From Chloroflexota bacterium (GTDB lineage: Bacteria; Chloroflexota; FW602-bin22; JAMCYS01): DNA of 11,177 nt. Made by a program: the position numbers and the translations under genes. Below are positions 1-7,580 of this stretch, piece by piece. Within the stretch, counting starts at the first letter, position 1. Each line of letters starts with the position of its first letter. The stretch is taken from contig JAJZQK010000052.1 of NCBI GenBank assembly GCA_021847625.1, positions 1 to 11,177 on the forward strand, read 5' to 3'. A model generated the notes under the pieces. The model was given only the letters and a program-made list of their open reading frames with translations. It was not told the origin of the DNA and did not search any database.

Positions 1-118
1 GGGTAATGCGTTCGGGCGATACCAGGACCGAGCCGATCAGGGAGCCGTCGGCGCAGCCGCCGACGAAGACGAGGCCCACGACTACCAACGCAAGGGCAAA
101 GAAAGAGCGTAAACCCAC
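1..118 (-). CDS. N-terminal fragment of a lipoprotein of unknown function (runs off the left edge)
   Basis: Only the first 39 codons are in the window. The start is GTG at 118, preceded by a strong purine-rich ribosome site (AGGAGAAGG on the minus strand, 124-132) at good spacing. The peptide opens MGLRSFFALALVVVG, a short basic n-region and hydrophobic core, and ends in a VGGC lipobox with the cysteine at residue 22. This fits a signal-peptidase-II signal and membrane anchoring through a lipidated Cys. The visible mature part (CADGSLIGSVLVSPERIT) is too short to assign a family. It lies 30 bp after the lon stop on the same strand, so co-transcription with lon is likely. Confidence is good that this is a lipoprotein gene start; the function is unknown. 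Confidence 0.72.
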   Translation of the reverse strand, partial: MGLRSFFALALVVVGLVFVGGCADGSLIGSVLVSPERIT

Positions 119-148
119 TGACACCTTCTCCTGGCCGCGAACGGACTC

Positions 149-2617
149 CTATGTAGCCATCGCGACGGCCAGAACCTCCTCCATGTGCTCGACGAAGACG
201 AACTTGACCTCGTGCCTCACGTCGGCGGGGACATCCATCAGATCCTTCTCGTTCTTCTTGGGCATCACGAACGTCTTGATGCCGGCGCGGTGGGCGGCCA
301 GGACCTTCTCCCTAATGCCCCCTACCGGCAACACTCGCCCGCGCAGGGTGATCTCGCCGGTCATGGCCACGTCCCGCCGCACGGGTTTCTTGTTGAGGGC
401 GGAGATGAGCGCCGTGGCCATCGTGATGCCGGCGGAGGGACCGTCCTTGGGGATGGCCCCCGCGGGGAGGTGGATGTGGATGTCCGTCTTGTCATAGAAG
501 GTGGCGTCGATGCCCAGGCGCCCCGCCCGCGAGCGCGCGTAGCTGAGGGCCGCCGATGCCGACTCCTTCATCACGTCGCCCAACATACCGGTAAGGATAA
601 GGTTGCCCTTCCCTTCCATCAACGTCGCCTCTACCGCCGCCAGGTCTCCCCCGGCGGGGGTCCAGTATACGGCACTAGCCACGCCGACTTCGTCCGTTTC
701 CTCCGCCTCGCCCTTGCTGAAGATGGTCGGGCCGAGGTAGGAGGACACGGATTGGGGGGTGACGGTGCGCCGCGCCCGGCGCCCTTCCGCCACTGCCTTC
801 GCCACCTTGCGGCAGATTGAACCTATCTCGCGTTCGAGGTTGCGTACGCCCGCTTCGTTGGTGTACTCCCCAATGATCCGCCTGATCGCGGCCTCGGAGA
901 ACTGCAGCTTGTTGGGCGGCAATCCGTTCTCGTTCACCTGCTTGGGTATGAGAAACTGCTTGGCGATGGTCAGCTTCTCCTCCTCGACGTACCCCGGCAG
1001 TTCGATTACTTCCATCCGGTCGCGCAGGGCCGGCACGACCGGGTCGAGCACGTTGGCCGTGGTGATGAACATCACCTCGGAAAGGTTGTACGGCACCTCG
1101 AGATAGTGGTCGCTGAAGGAGTGGTTCTGCTCCGGGTCCAGCACCTCCAGCAGTGCCGCCGAGGGGTCGCCCCGGAAGTCGGCGCCCACCTTGTCGATCT
1201 CGTCCATCATGAAGACTGGGTTGACCGTCCCCGCCGTGCGCATGGTCTGGATGATCCGCCCGGGCAGCGCGCCCACGTAGGTGCGCCTGTGGCCCCGAAT
1301 CTCCGCCTCGTCGCGGACGCCGCCCAGGCTAATGCGCACGAACTTGCGGCCAAGGGCCTGGGCGATGGAACGGCCCAGGCTGGTTTTGCCCACGCCTGGA
1401 GGGCCGACAAAGCAGAGGATCGGGCTACGCATCTTCTCCCCGGCCAGCTTGCGTACGGCCATGTATTCGAGGATGCGCTCCTTTACCTTGGGCAGACCGT
1501 AATGGTTGGCCTCGAGCACGATCGCCGCTTCCTCGATATCCAGGTTGTCGACGGTGTGCTTTGCCCAGGGTAGGGACAGAAGCCAATCGACATAGGTGCG
1601 GATCACGCCGACCTCGGGCGAGGCTCGCGGACTCAGGGAAAGGCGGTCGAGTTCCTCCTCGGCCTTCTTCGCCACCTCCGCCGGCATATCGCTGGCGCTG
1701 ACCTTGTCCCTCAGCTCGGTGATCTCGTGCATCAGGGGGTCGGATTCGCCCAGCTCGCGCTGGATCGCTTTCACCTGTTCGCGCAGGAAGAACTCGCGCT
1801 GGCTCTTGTCGACTTCCTGCTGGACCTGGTTCTGGATCTTGCTTTCCAACTCGAGGACGTCGATCTCCTTGGCGAGCAGCACGTTGACGGCTTGTAGGCG
1901 GTGCTCGTGGTCGAGCGTCTCCAGTATCCCCTGCCGCGTGGCCGCCGGCAGATCCAGCGTGGAGGCGATGAAGTCAGCGAGCCAGCCCAGCTCGTCGATG
2001 TTGATCGCCGCCACGTAGGCCTCGTCGGGGATCCCCCGGCTGAGGTTCACGCATTTCTCGAAGAGGGCCAGGGTGGCACGACGCAAGGCCTCGGTCTGGA
2101 CTGTCTTATCTTCGTGCTCGTCCATAACCGTGATGCGCGCCCGCATGTGCGAATCGGCCTCGAAGAACTCCAGAACGTGGGCTCGCCGCTGCCCCTGAAC
2201 GAGGACGCTCGTCGTGCCGTCGGGCATCTTGAGGGCCCGCGTGATCGTCGCCTCGGTGCCCACGGTGTAGAGGTCGGAGGGGTCGACGTCCTCGACCTCC
2301 GCGTCACGCTGGGTCACCACGAGCAGAGTCCTTTCGCCCGCCATCGCCACGTCCACGGCGGCCAGGGTCTGCTCGCGGCCGACGTACAGCGGGGTCTGCA
2401 TGTGCGGGAAGAGCACGGTGTTGCGCACGGCGAGCACCGGCAGCTCGTAGACGATGGCGTCGTTCGCAGACAGGCTCTGAACCCGCCGCTGGCGCCCCCT
2501 CCGCGCGGGCGCTCGGGGAGTCCGGCGCCGGACACGCGCCGGCCGCCCCTCTTCGGCGGATGACGAAGCGGAGTCTGGTCGATCGGAACTGGCGTAGAAG
2601 GGGTTATCCGTTGGCAC
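149..2617 (-). CDS. lon: ATP-dependent protease Lon (bacterial LonA type)
   Basis: This is a cytosolic homo-oligomeric AAA+ serine protease that degrades misfolded and regulatory proteins. With the GTG at 2617 as start it has 822 residues. Residues 1-50 form an extension unlike E. coli Lon, low in complexity and rich in Arg, Ala and Pro at about 25-45. The LON substrate-binding domain ([12 protein letters not shown] onward) and a long coiled-coil region follow. The AAA+ module has Walker A GPPGVGKT (405-412) and Walker B VFMMDE (468-473). The protease domain has catalytic Ser728 in KDGPSAGIT and Lys771 in IREKVLAAH; their 43-residue spacing is the usual one. All catalytic motifs are intact. 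The frame is also open 6 codons further, to a TTG at 2635, but that codon lies inside the likely -10 region, so GTG 2617 is preferred. No heat-shock (CIRCE-like) operator is visible upstream. Confidence 0.97.
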   Translation of the reverse strand: MPTDNPFYASSDRPDSASSSAEEGRPARVRRRTPRAPARRGRQRRVQSLSANDAIVYELPVLAVRNTVLFPHMQTPLYVGREQTLAAVDVAMAGERTLLVVTQRDAEVEDVDPSDLYTVGTEATITRALKMPDGTTSVLVQGQRRAHVLEFFEADSHMRARITVMDEHEDKTVQTEALRRATLALFEKCVNLSRGIPDEAYVAAINIDELGWLADFIASTLDLPAATRQGILETLDHEHRLQAVNVLLAKEIDVLELESKIQNQVQQEVDKSQREFFLREQVKAIQRELGESDPLMHEITELRDKVSASDMPAEVAKKAEEELDRLSLSPRASPEVGVIRTYVDWLLSLPWAKHTVDNLDIEEAAIVLEANHYGLPKVKERILEYMAVRKLAGEKMRSPILCFVGPPGVGKTSLGRSIAQALGRKFVRISLGGVRDEAEIRGHRRTYVGALPGRIIQTMRTAGTVNPVFMMDEIDKVGADFRGDPSAALLEVLDPEQNHSFSDHYLEVPYNLSEVMFITTANVLDPVVPALRDRMEVIELPGYVEEEKLTIAKQFLIPKQVNENGLPPNKLQFSEAAIRRIIGEYTNEAGVRNLEREIGSICRKVAKAVAEGRRARRTVTPQSVSSYLGPTIFSKGEAEETDEVGVASAVYWTPAGGDLAAVEATLMEGKGNLILTGMLGDVMKESASAALSYARSRAGRLGIDATFYDKTDIHIHLPAGAIPKDGPSAGITMATALISALNKKPVRRDVAMTGEITLRGRVLPVGGIREKVLAAHRAGIKTFVMPKKNEKDLMDVPADVRHEVKFVFVEHMEEVLAVAMAT

Positions 2618-2623
2618 GCAGAT

Positions 2624-2652
2624 GTTATACCACAAGTCCGGTGGTTAATAAA
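2624..2652 (-). promoter_or_regulatory. lon promoter, positioned for a leaderless transcript
   Basis: On the minus strand an extended -10 element TGG-TATAAC (TATAAC at 2629-2624) lies in the 41-bp corA-lon gap. A weak -35-like TTTATT (2652-2647) is 17 bp upstream. Only 6 nt separate the -10 hexamer from the GTG at 2617, so transcription would begin at or next to the start codon. No Shine-Dalgarno sequence is seen before the GTG. The placement is direct observation; leaderless initiation is inference. Confidence 0.55.
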
Positions 2653-2658
2653 GCTGGC

Positions 2659-3621
2659 TCAGAACCAGCCAAGCCGCCAGAACCAGACCAGCATCGCCGC
2701 GGGCGCCAAGAGCAGGGTCCCGATGAATAGCCAGAAGACGACGGCGCTGCCGAACGGCATGAACTGGATGAAGTTCACGCCGAAGAGACTCGCCACGAAG
2801 CCGATCGGCAGGAAGATGGTCGCCACGATGGTCAGACCCTTCACCACGTTGTTGAGGCGGTTGGACATCGTGGAAAGGTGGGCGTCGAGGATGCCGCTGG
2901 TGAGCTCGCGCTCGCTATCGACCATCTCGTGGACGGTGACCATCAGGTTGTGGACGTCGTGTACGTAGACGGCGTTGGACCGTCTGATGTAGATTCCCTG
3001 ATAAGACGCCAGCGCGCTCAGGGCGTCGCGCTGGTAGCTGCTGATCCTCCGCACGGCGCTCAGGATGCGGCGCATGTCGAGAATGCGGTCGAGGATCTGC
3101 CCATCGGTCGAGCGCAGTACCTCGGTCTCCAACTGGTCGATCTCGTCGTCGAGCGAGTCGACCAGGTTGAAGTAGGAGATGGCCATTTCGTTGAGGATCA
3201 GGTAGAGCACGTAGTCCGGCCCGCGCAGCGGGTCCCTGATGTCTGCCTGGACGAGCCGCTGTACCCTGGCGATGCAGGGGCTCGTGCCATCGTGGACCGT
3301 GACCAGGAAGTCGCGGCCCAAGAAGGACTGTACCTCCCCGCTCGTGTCCTTGCCCGTGGCGATGCCCGCGGAGTGGGCGACAAGGAATAGAGAGTCTTCG
3401 TACTCCTCGAGCTTGGGGCGGTAAGTCGGCTGGAGGAGGTCTTCGAGGGCGAGGGGATGGAACTTGAATCGCCGTGCCAGCCAGTCCACGCCCTCTGGCC
3501 CAGGAGACTCGACGTCCAGCCAGAACTGGCGGAGGCCGGCGGCCAGCGCTTCCTCAATTGACGCCTGATCCTCGGTTAGGATAACATTGCGCTCGCGTAC
3601 ATACATAAGCGCGGTCTTCAC
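2659..3621 (-). CDS. corA: CorA-family divalent metal ion channel with GVN motif
   Basis: This is an inner-membrane pentameric channel homologue of the CorA (MIT) superfamily, typically importing Mg2+ or Co2+. It has 320 residues. The N-terminal cytosolic domain (to about 240) includes the family-like stretch FHPLALEDLL and long alpha-helical segments (around 145-255). Two C-terminal membrane helices follow at about 262-280 (VATIFLPIGFVASLFG) and 292-312. The selectivity motif after TM1 reads G281-V-N, not the usual GMN. The following MPF segment runs almost directly into TM2, so the periplasmic loop lacks the common acidic/aromatic stretch. The start is GTG at 3621 with AGGAG 6 nt upstream. 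It is first in a minus-strand run with lon. Family assignment is firm; ion specificity (Mg2+, Co2+, Zn2+ or other) is not, because GMN variants occur in homologues with different transport behaviour. Confidence 0.9.
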   Translation of the reverse strand: MKTALMYVRERNVILTEDQASIEEALAAGLRQFWLDVESPGPEGVDWLARRFKFHPLALEDLLQPTYRPKLEEYEDSLFLVAHSAGIATGKDTSGEVQSFLGRDFLVTVHDGTSPCIARVQRLVQADIRDPLRGPDYVLYLILNEMAISYFNLVDSLDDEIDQLETEVLRSTDGQILDRILDMRRILSAVRRISSYQRDALSALASYQGIYIRRSNAVYVHDVHNLMVTVHEMVDSERELTSGILDAHLSTMSNRLNNVVKGLTIVATIFLPIGFVASLFGVNFIQFMPFGSAVVFWLFIGTLLLAPAAMLVWFWRLGWF

Positions 3622-3656
3622 GGCGAACTCCTGGCAGTCAGCCTTGCATGGTCAGC

Positions 3657-3686
3657 ATTTTACCGCAGGGACTGCCTGCCGGGCAA
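3657..3686 (-). promoter_or_regulatory. putative corA promoter
   Basis: On the minus strand TTGCCC (3686-3681) and TAAAAT (3662-3657) are spaced 18 bp apart, about 36 nt upstream of the corA GTG. This gives a leader of roughly 30 nt containing the AGGAG ribosome site. The match is moderate. The leader is too short for an M-box-type Mg2+ riboswitch. Confidence 0.45.
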
Positions 3687-3809
3687 CGAACGTCGACGCG
3701 CGCTGGCACGGTATTCGCTCGTCACGACGAACAAGGAACCGGCTCGGCCGAGCGAGGGCACCGGACGCGCCACCGCCCCCGCATTTCCCGAAGTCTCCCG
3801 GCGCTTGCA

Positions 3810-3839
3810 TTGACAGCGTCTGGGCGGCTGGAGTAATCT
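3810..3839 (+). promoter_or_regulatory. putative promoter of pncC-GNAT
   Basis: A perfect -35 TTGACA (3810-3815) is followed after 18 bp by a weak -10 TAATCT (3834-3839). Transcription would start near 3846, giving a leader of about 22 nt before the pncC ATG. It lies in the divergent region shared with corA. Confidence 0.5.
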
Positions 3840-3867
3840 GAGCGCGTATTTGGGCTGGGAGGGCCTC

Positions 3868-4365
3868 ATGGGGTTAGCCGAGGCGGGGAGCGAACTCGCG
3901 GCTCTGTTGAGCGCGGCGGGGCTCACGCTGGGGCTGGCCGAGTCCTGCACAGGGGGGCTCGTGGCCAGCACAATCACCGATATCCCTGGCAGCTCCGCGT
4001 TCTTCTGGGGCGGGGTTGTCTCCTACGCCAACGAGGTCAAGGAGAGAGTGCTCGGCGTGCCTAGGGCTCTTCTGGTGGAGCACGGGGCCGTGAGCGAAGA
4101 GGTGGCGCGGAGTATGGCCAACGGCGCCCGGGAACTGCTGGGTGTCGACCTAGCCCTAGCTATTACCGGTATCGCCGGACCGGGCGGGGGGACGGACACC
4201 AAGCCGGTTGGCCTCGCCTGCCTGGCGGTCGTCGGGCCTTGGGGCGAAGGGGCCGTCCGATTCCAGGCGCAGGGCGATCGGTTGGCGAACAGGCGAGCTT
4301 TTGCCGAGAAGGGCATCAGGTTGGTGATCTCCTACGTTGCGAACAGAGGCAGTCTTGGTGGGTGA
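3868..4365 (+). CDS. pncC: Nicotinamide-nucleotide amidase, stand-alone CinA C-terminal domain
   Basis: Enzymes of this family deamidate nicotinamide mononucleotide to nicotinate mononucleotide. They recycle the NMN released by NAD-dependent DNA ligase and other NAD consumers. The protein has 165 residues from ATG 3868, which follows GGGAGGG (3857-3863) at ideal spacing. An in-frame TTG at 3850 is upstream of that site and less likely. The family core is clear: AESCTGGL at 24-31 with the presumed nucleophile Ser26, then SSAFFWGGVVSYAN, and later the glycine-rich ITGIAGPGGGTDTKPVG segment. The N-terminal molybdopterin-binding-like domain of full-length CinA is absent, so this is the short PncC form. 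It is first in the run leading to recA, a neighbourhood known for cinA genes in several phyla. The GNAT gene starts 12 nt after its stop. Confidence 0.93.
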   Translation: MGLAEAGSELAALLSAAGLTLGLAESCTGGLVASTITDIPGSSAFFWGGVVSYANEVKERVLGVPRALLVEHGAVSEEVARSMANGARELLGVDLALAITGIAGPGGGTDTKPVGLACLAVVGPWGEGAVRFQAQGDRLANRRAFAEKGIRLVISYVANRGSLGG

Positions 4366-4382
4366 CATGGGGGTGACATGGG
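4361..4382 (+). repeat. Tandem 11-bp duplication at the pncC-GNAT junction
   Basis: GGTGACATGGG occurs twice in direct tandem (4361-4371 and 4372-4382). The first copy contains the pncC stop TGA (4363-4365) and an ATG at 4367 that is out of frame with the acetyltransferase. The second copy contains the presumed true ATG at 4378. Without one copy, the stop and start would be separated by a single base. Confidence 0.9.
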
Positions 4383-4950
4383 TATGTACTCCGAGAAGAA
4401 CGAAGGGGACGGCAAGGTCGTGGACCTCATCAACGGCGAGAAAGTGTTTCTCCGCCAACTGATGCGCAGCGACCTCGACGAGATGGATCACTGGCCCCCT
4501 TACACGGAGCCGGATCTCCAGTGGGCCAACTTCAGTCTGCGGTCGGCAGCCCAGAAACAGGCCTGGTACCGCCAGGAAACGTACGATCCCACGCGCAAGC
4601 GGTTTGGGGTCTTCCTCAAAGGCAGGCTGATCGGCGTGCTGGGTTTCCGGTCCATCGACTATCGGCGGCGGCGGGCGACGTTGGGTATACATCTGAGCGC
4701 GGACGAGGTGGATCGGGGCTATGGCACCGATGCAATCAGGGCGGCGCTCACCTACGCCTTCGGCAAGATGGAGCTGCAAGAGGTGAACCTGGACGTCGCC
4801 GAGGACAACCTGCGGGCGCGGCGCTGCTACGAGAAGTGCGGCTTCCGGCTCATTGGCCGCCACCGCGACTACCGCGGCCAGGGTTTCCTCGACATGAAGA
4901 TCAGGGCGGAGGAGTTCACCCGGCAAAGCAGGGCATCATTGTCTTCTTAG
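4378..4950 (+). CDS. GNAT-family N-acetyltransferase (RimJ/RimL-like)
   Basis: A predicted cytosolic acetyl-CoA-dependent N-acetyltransferase of 190 residues; the acceptor substrate is unknown. The fold is recognisable. It has an N-terminal strand GEKVFLRQL (20-28) and the core strand RLIGVLGFRSID (83-94). The acetyl-CoA pyrophosphate-binding motif A is R113-G-Y-G-T-D, followed by helix AIRAALTYAF. The RimJ/L-type motif is LDVAEDNLRARRCYEKCGF (138-156). Start is ATG 4378, with an in-frame ATG at 4384 possible; only a weak G-rich ribosome site precedes either. It follows pncC by 12 nt, and its last codons overlap the recA promoter. It may acetylate a protein N-terminus, an antibiotic or a small amine; the sequence does not decide. 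Confidence 0.88.
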   Translation: MGMYSEKNEGDGKVVDLINGEKVFLRQLMRSDLDEMDHWPPYTEPDLQWANFSLRSAAQKQAWYRQETYDPTRKRFGVFLKGRLIGVLGFRSIDYRRRRATLGIHLSADEVDRGYGTDAIRAALTYAFGKMELQEVNLDVAEDNLRARRCYEKCGFRLIGRHRDYRGQGFLDMKIRAEEFTRQSRASLSS

Positions 4951-4967
4951 AACAGCTGTGCTATAAT
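4939..4967 (+). promoter_or_regulatory. recA promoter with embedded LexA/SOS-like box
   Basis: The -35 TTGTCT (4939-4944) and the perfect -10 TATAAT (4962-4967) are 17 bp apart, a strong sigma-70-type promoter. The spacer holds GAAC-AGCT-GTGC (4950-4961), an inverted repeat one base off the GAAC-N4-GTTC SOS box of Gram-positive type. LexA bound there would block RNA polymerase. Transcription would start near 4974, leaving a leader of about 48 nt. The elements are seen directly; LexA control is inferred. Confidence 0.72.
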
Positions 4968-4996
4968 GCATCCAACCCACGTAAGTAATCCCCGAG

Positions 4997-5017
4997 CGCT
5001 TTACTAGGTAAGGAGCG
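4997..5017 (+). other. Small hairpin covering the recA ribosome-binding site
   Basis: CGCTTTAC (4997-5004) can pair with GTAA (5008-5011) and AGCG (5014-5017) around a TAG loop, with GG bulged out. The Shine-Dalgarno AGGAG (5011-5015) lies inside the 3' arm. The stem is short and may be fortuitous. Confidence 0.25.
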
Positions 5018-5021
5018 AGTG

Positions 5022-6059
5022 ATGTCTGAGAAAGAAAGAGCACTGGAGATGGCAATCGCTTCGGTTGAGAAGCAATTTGGCAAAGGTTCGGTCATGCGGT
5101 TGGGCGAGGCCACGGCACGGATGCAGGTCGAGGCGATTCCGACCGGATCGATTGCCCTTGACCTTGCTCTTGGGGTTGGTGGCGTTCCCCGGGGTCGTGT
5201 AACGGAGATCTATGGTCCAGAGTCGTCGGGCAAGACCACGCTCGTGCAGCATATCGTGGCCGAGGCGCAGAAGACGGGCGGCCTTTGCGCCATCATCGAC
5301 GCCGAGCATGTCCTCGATCCGACCTACGCCCGCCTGTGCGGTGTCAAAGTGGACGAACTGTACATCTCGCAGCCGACCACCGGAGAGGAAGCGCTGGAGA
5401 TAGCGGAAGCGCTGGTCCGGAGCAACGCCTTGGACGTCGTGGCAGTAGACTCGGTGGCGGCCCTGGTGCCGAGGGCAGAGCTAGAAGGGGATATGGGCGA
5501 CGCGCACGTGGGTCTGCAGGCCCGCCTCATGTCGCAGGCTCTCCGCAAGCTCACTGGGGCCATTGCCAAGTCGCGCACGGCCGTGATCTTCACCAACCAG
5601 CTGCGCGAGAAGGTCGGCGTGATGTTCGGCAACCCCGAGACGACGCCGGGTGGCCGCGCCCTCAAGTTCTACGCCTCGGTTCGGCTCGATATCCGCCGGA
5701 TAGACTCGATCAAGCAGGGAACCGACATGATTGGCAATCGCGTGCGAGTCAAGGTGGTGAAGAACAAGGTCGCCGCGCCCTTCCGCATGGCCGAGTTCGA
5801 GATTCTCTTCGGCGAAGGCATCTCCAAGCAGGGCGGGTTGCTCGACGTCGGCGTCGATATGGGCATCGTACGCAAGAGCGGCGCTTTCTACAGCCTGGGG
5901 GATACCCGGCTGGGCCAAGGGCGCGAGAACGCGCGCGAGTTCCTGAAGCAGAACACGGCCGTCGCCGAGGAGATCGAGCGTCAGATCCGGGCCAACACCG
6001 GCCTGCTGAAGCTGACCGACGTAATAGCCGCCGAGGAGCCCGCCGAGGTCGAGGAGTAG
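5022..6059 (+). CDS. recA: Recombinase RecA
   Basis: RecA polymerises on single-stranded DNA, drives homologous strand exchange and acts as co-protease for LexA self-cleavage in the SOS response. It has 345 residues from ATG 5022, with AGGAG 6 nt upstream; the GTG immediately before it (5019) is too close to the ribosome site. Walker A GPESSGKT is at 65-72. The region [11 protein letters not shown], the L1 segment [18 protein letters not shown] and the L2/adjacent segment [22 protein letters not shown] are all conserved. No intein interrupts it. The C-terminus is acidic (EEPAEVEE), as in other RecA proteins, where this tail tempers DNA binding. It has its own promoter and is followed after 7 bp by recX. 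Confidence 0.99.
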   Translation: MSEKERALEMAIASVEKQFGKGSVMRLGEATARMQVEAIPTGSIALDLALGVGGVPRGRVTEIYGPESSGKTTLVQHIVAEAQKTGGLCAIIDAEHVLDPTYARLCGVKVDELYISQPTTGEEALEIAEALVRSNALDVVAVDSVAALVPRAELEGDMGDAHVGLQARLMSQALRKLTGAIAKSRTAVIFTNQLREKVGVMFGNPETTPGGRALKFYASVRLDIRRIDSIKQGTDMIGNRVRVKVVKNKVAAPFRMAEFEILFGEGISKQGGLLDVGVDMGIVRKSGAFYSLGDTRLGQGRENAREFLKQNTAVAEEIERQIRANTGLLKLTDVIAAEEPAEVEE

Positions 6060-6066
6060 CCGGACC

Positions 6067-6729
6067 TTGCCCAGGATTACCGCCCTTGAATCGCAGCAAC
6101 GGACGGCCGAGCGGATCAACGTCTTTCTTGACGGTGAGTTCGCCTTCGGGCTGGCTGCAATCACGGCCCAGCAAGCCGGTCTGCACATCGGGCGCACGCT
6201 CAGCCAGGCGGAGATAGACGATCTCCTCGTCAAAGACAACTTCCAGAAGGCCTTCAACCGAGCGCTAATCTTGCTTGGCTATCGTCCCCGCAGCGAGGAC
6301 GAGGTGCGACGGCGACTGCTGAAGGCCAAGGTCGAGCCACCCATCGTGGATAACGTGGTCGAACGTCTCCGCGAGGACGGATTGCTCGACGATATGGCGT
6401 TTGCCAAGTACTGGGCCGAGAATCGGGACGCGTTCAACCCCCGGGGGACGAGGCTCCTCTCCCTGGAGCTGCGCCAGAAGGGCGTGGACCGCGCGGTAAT
6501 CGACGAGGCCCTCGACGGCACCGTCGACGAAGCGGAGAGCGCCCTCGCCGCCGGCCGGCGCCGGCTGAAGCGCTGGTCGGCCCTCGAATACCGGGAGTTC
6601 CGGCAGAAGATGGGCACCTACCTCGCCCGGCGCGGCTTCGCCTACGACACGGCTCGCCAGGCCGTGGACCAGCTCTGGCAGGAGAGCCGGGGCGAGGGCC
6701 CTGAAGAGGAGTTCACGGAAGCCGACTAA
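6067..6729 (+). CDS. recX: RecA regulatory protein RecX
   Basis: RecX binds RecA filaments and usually limits their growth and activity. It has 220 residues. The start is TTG at 6067. The sequence from there (MPRITALESQQ, then ERINVFLDGEFAFGL) matches the usual start of the long, Gram-positive-like RecX form. The three-helix RecX repeats follow: LGYRPRSEDEVRRRL near 70-84, LREDGLLDDMAFAKYW near 102-117, and YLARRGFAYDTARQAV near 187-202. The gap to recA is 7 bp. The only purine-rich site is GAGGAG at the end of recA (6051-6056), 10 nt before the TTG. Together with the TTG this suggests low, coupled expression relative to recA. Confidence 0.95.
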   Translation: MPRITALESQQRTAERINVFLDGEFAFGLAAITAQQAGLHIGRTLSQAEIDDLLVKDNFQKAFNRALILLGYRPRSEDEVRRRLLKAKVEPPIVDNVVERLREDGLLDDMAFAKYWAENRDAFNPRGTRLLSLELRQKGVDRAVIDEALDGTVDEAESALAAGRRRLKRWSALEYREFRQKMGTYLARRGFAYDTARQAVDQLWQESRGEGPEEEFTEAD

Positions 6730-6739
6730 GTTAGATAGC

Positions 6740-6777
6740 AGGAGCCCTCGTCCCTGAAACCAGGGACGGGGGCTCCT
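6740..6777. terminator. Hairpin terminator between convergent recX and aldolase genes
   Basis: A 17-bp stem (6740-6756 with 6761-6777) with a single G-U pair closes on an AAAC tetraloop. It starts 10 bp after the recX stop and lies 27 bp before the aldolase stop on the other strand, so it can serve both genes. The 3' tails (CTGTGTCCATTTG on plus) are only moderately T-rich. Confidence 0.75.
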
Positions 6778-6803
6778 CTGTGTCCATTTGCGCTTGGTCG
6801 AAT

Positions 6804-7580
6804 CTAGGGTTTGCGCCCGAGGCCGAGGGCTTTCAGGTAGTCACGGCCGGCCTGGACCATCATGGACATGGCGCTGGCGGCGATGTACTGCACCCCACCG
6901 TCGATCAGCTTCTTCGTGCCTTCCAGGCCACCCATGGCGATCGTGCCGGGGGCCAGGCCCGCGTTCCTGATCTCGGCGAAGATGCGATACAGTTCCTCTT
7001 GCACTTCCGGTCGGCTAAACTGGCCGGAGTAACCCATGGAGGAGGCTAGGTCGGTCGGGCCGACAAAGACGATGTCGATTCCCGGTACGCCGAGGATCTC
7101 CTTGAGATTGCCGACCGCCTGCACTGTCTCCACCTGGACGATGACGAGCATCTCCTGGTTGGCCTGTTTGACGTACTCGGGGAACGACTCCATTACGCCA
7201 TAATGGGCGGCGCGCACGCCGGCCAGGCCGCGGGCGCCTTCCGGATAGTACTTGCAGGCCCGCACGACCGCCTCGGCCTCGGCCTTGGTGTTGACCATCG
7301 GAATCTGGGCCCCCATCGCCCCTAGATCCAGGTAGCGCAGGATCACCTGTTGTACGTTTTGGGCGATGCGCACGAGGGGCGTGATGCCGGTGAGCTCGGC
7401 CGCTCTGATGAGGTCCTCCACCGGTTCGTAGTCCGCCGGGCCGTGCTCGGCGTCGATGATGATGAAGTCGTAGCCCGTGTAGCCGCAGAGTTCGATAATG
7501 CGCGGATGGTTGACGTTCATGAACGTGCCGACCACCACCTGCCCGGCCTTGATCTTCTCCTTGGTTAGGTTCTTCTCCAT
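6804..7580 (-). CDS. HpcH/HpaI-family class II aldolase (2-keto-3-deoxy acid aldolase type)
   Basis: A cytosolic divalent-metal-dependent aldolase of 258 residues that reversibly cleaves 4-hydroxy-2-oxo acids to pyruvate (or a related keto acid) plus an aldehyde. The family includes 4-hydroxy-2-oxoheptanedioate aldolase and 2-dehydro-3-deoxyglucarate aldolase. The active-site residues are present: His46 in DAEHGP, Arg71 in LVRI, metal ligand Glu151 in QVET and metal ligand Asp177 in GPTDL. The substrate-side residues do not allow me to choose between aromatic-degradation and sugar-acid roles. The ATG at 7580 follows AAGGAGGG at 6-nt spacing, a strong ribosome site. No pathway partner (dehydratase, hydratase, dehydrogenase) lies beside it. 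It is separated from the upstream lipoprotein gene by 137 bp with its own likely promoter. Confidence 0.9.
   Translation of the reverse strand: MEKNLTKEKIKAGQVVVGTFMNVNHPRIIELCGYTGYDFIIIDAEHGPADYEPVEDLIRAAELTGITPLVRIAQNVQQVILRYLDLGAMGAQIPMVNTKAEAEAVVRACKYYPEGARGLAGVRAAHYGVMESFPEYVKQANQEMLVIVQVETVQAVGNLKEILGVPGIDIVFVGPTDLASSMGYSGQFSRPEVQEELYRIFAEIRNAGLAPGTIAMGGLEGTKKLIDGGVQYIAASAMSMMVQAGRDYLKALGLGRKP

Noticed and set aside
3742..3753. Perfect 12-bp palindrome GCTCGGCCGAGC between the corA and pncC promoters
   Set aside because: A GC-rich palindrome of this length is expected by chance every few kilobases in such DNA, and it overlaps neither promoter.
4156..4926. 256-codon minus-strand frame opposite pncC and the GNAT gene
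   Set aside because: It lies antisense to two genes with clear family motifs and shows none of its own.
5285..6217. 310-codon plus-strand frame overlapping recA
   Set aside because: It is an out-of-frame reading of recA with Arg/Gly-rich composition typical of high-GC frameshadows.
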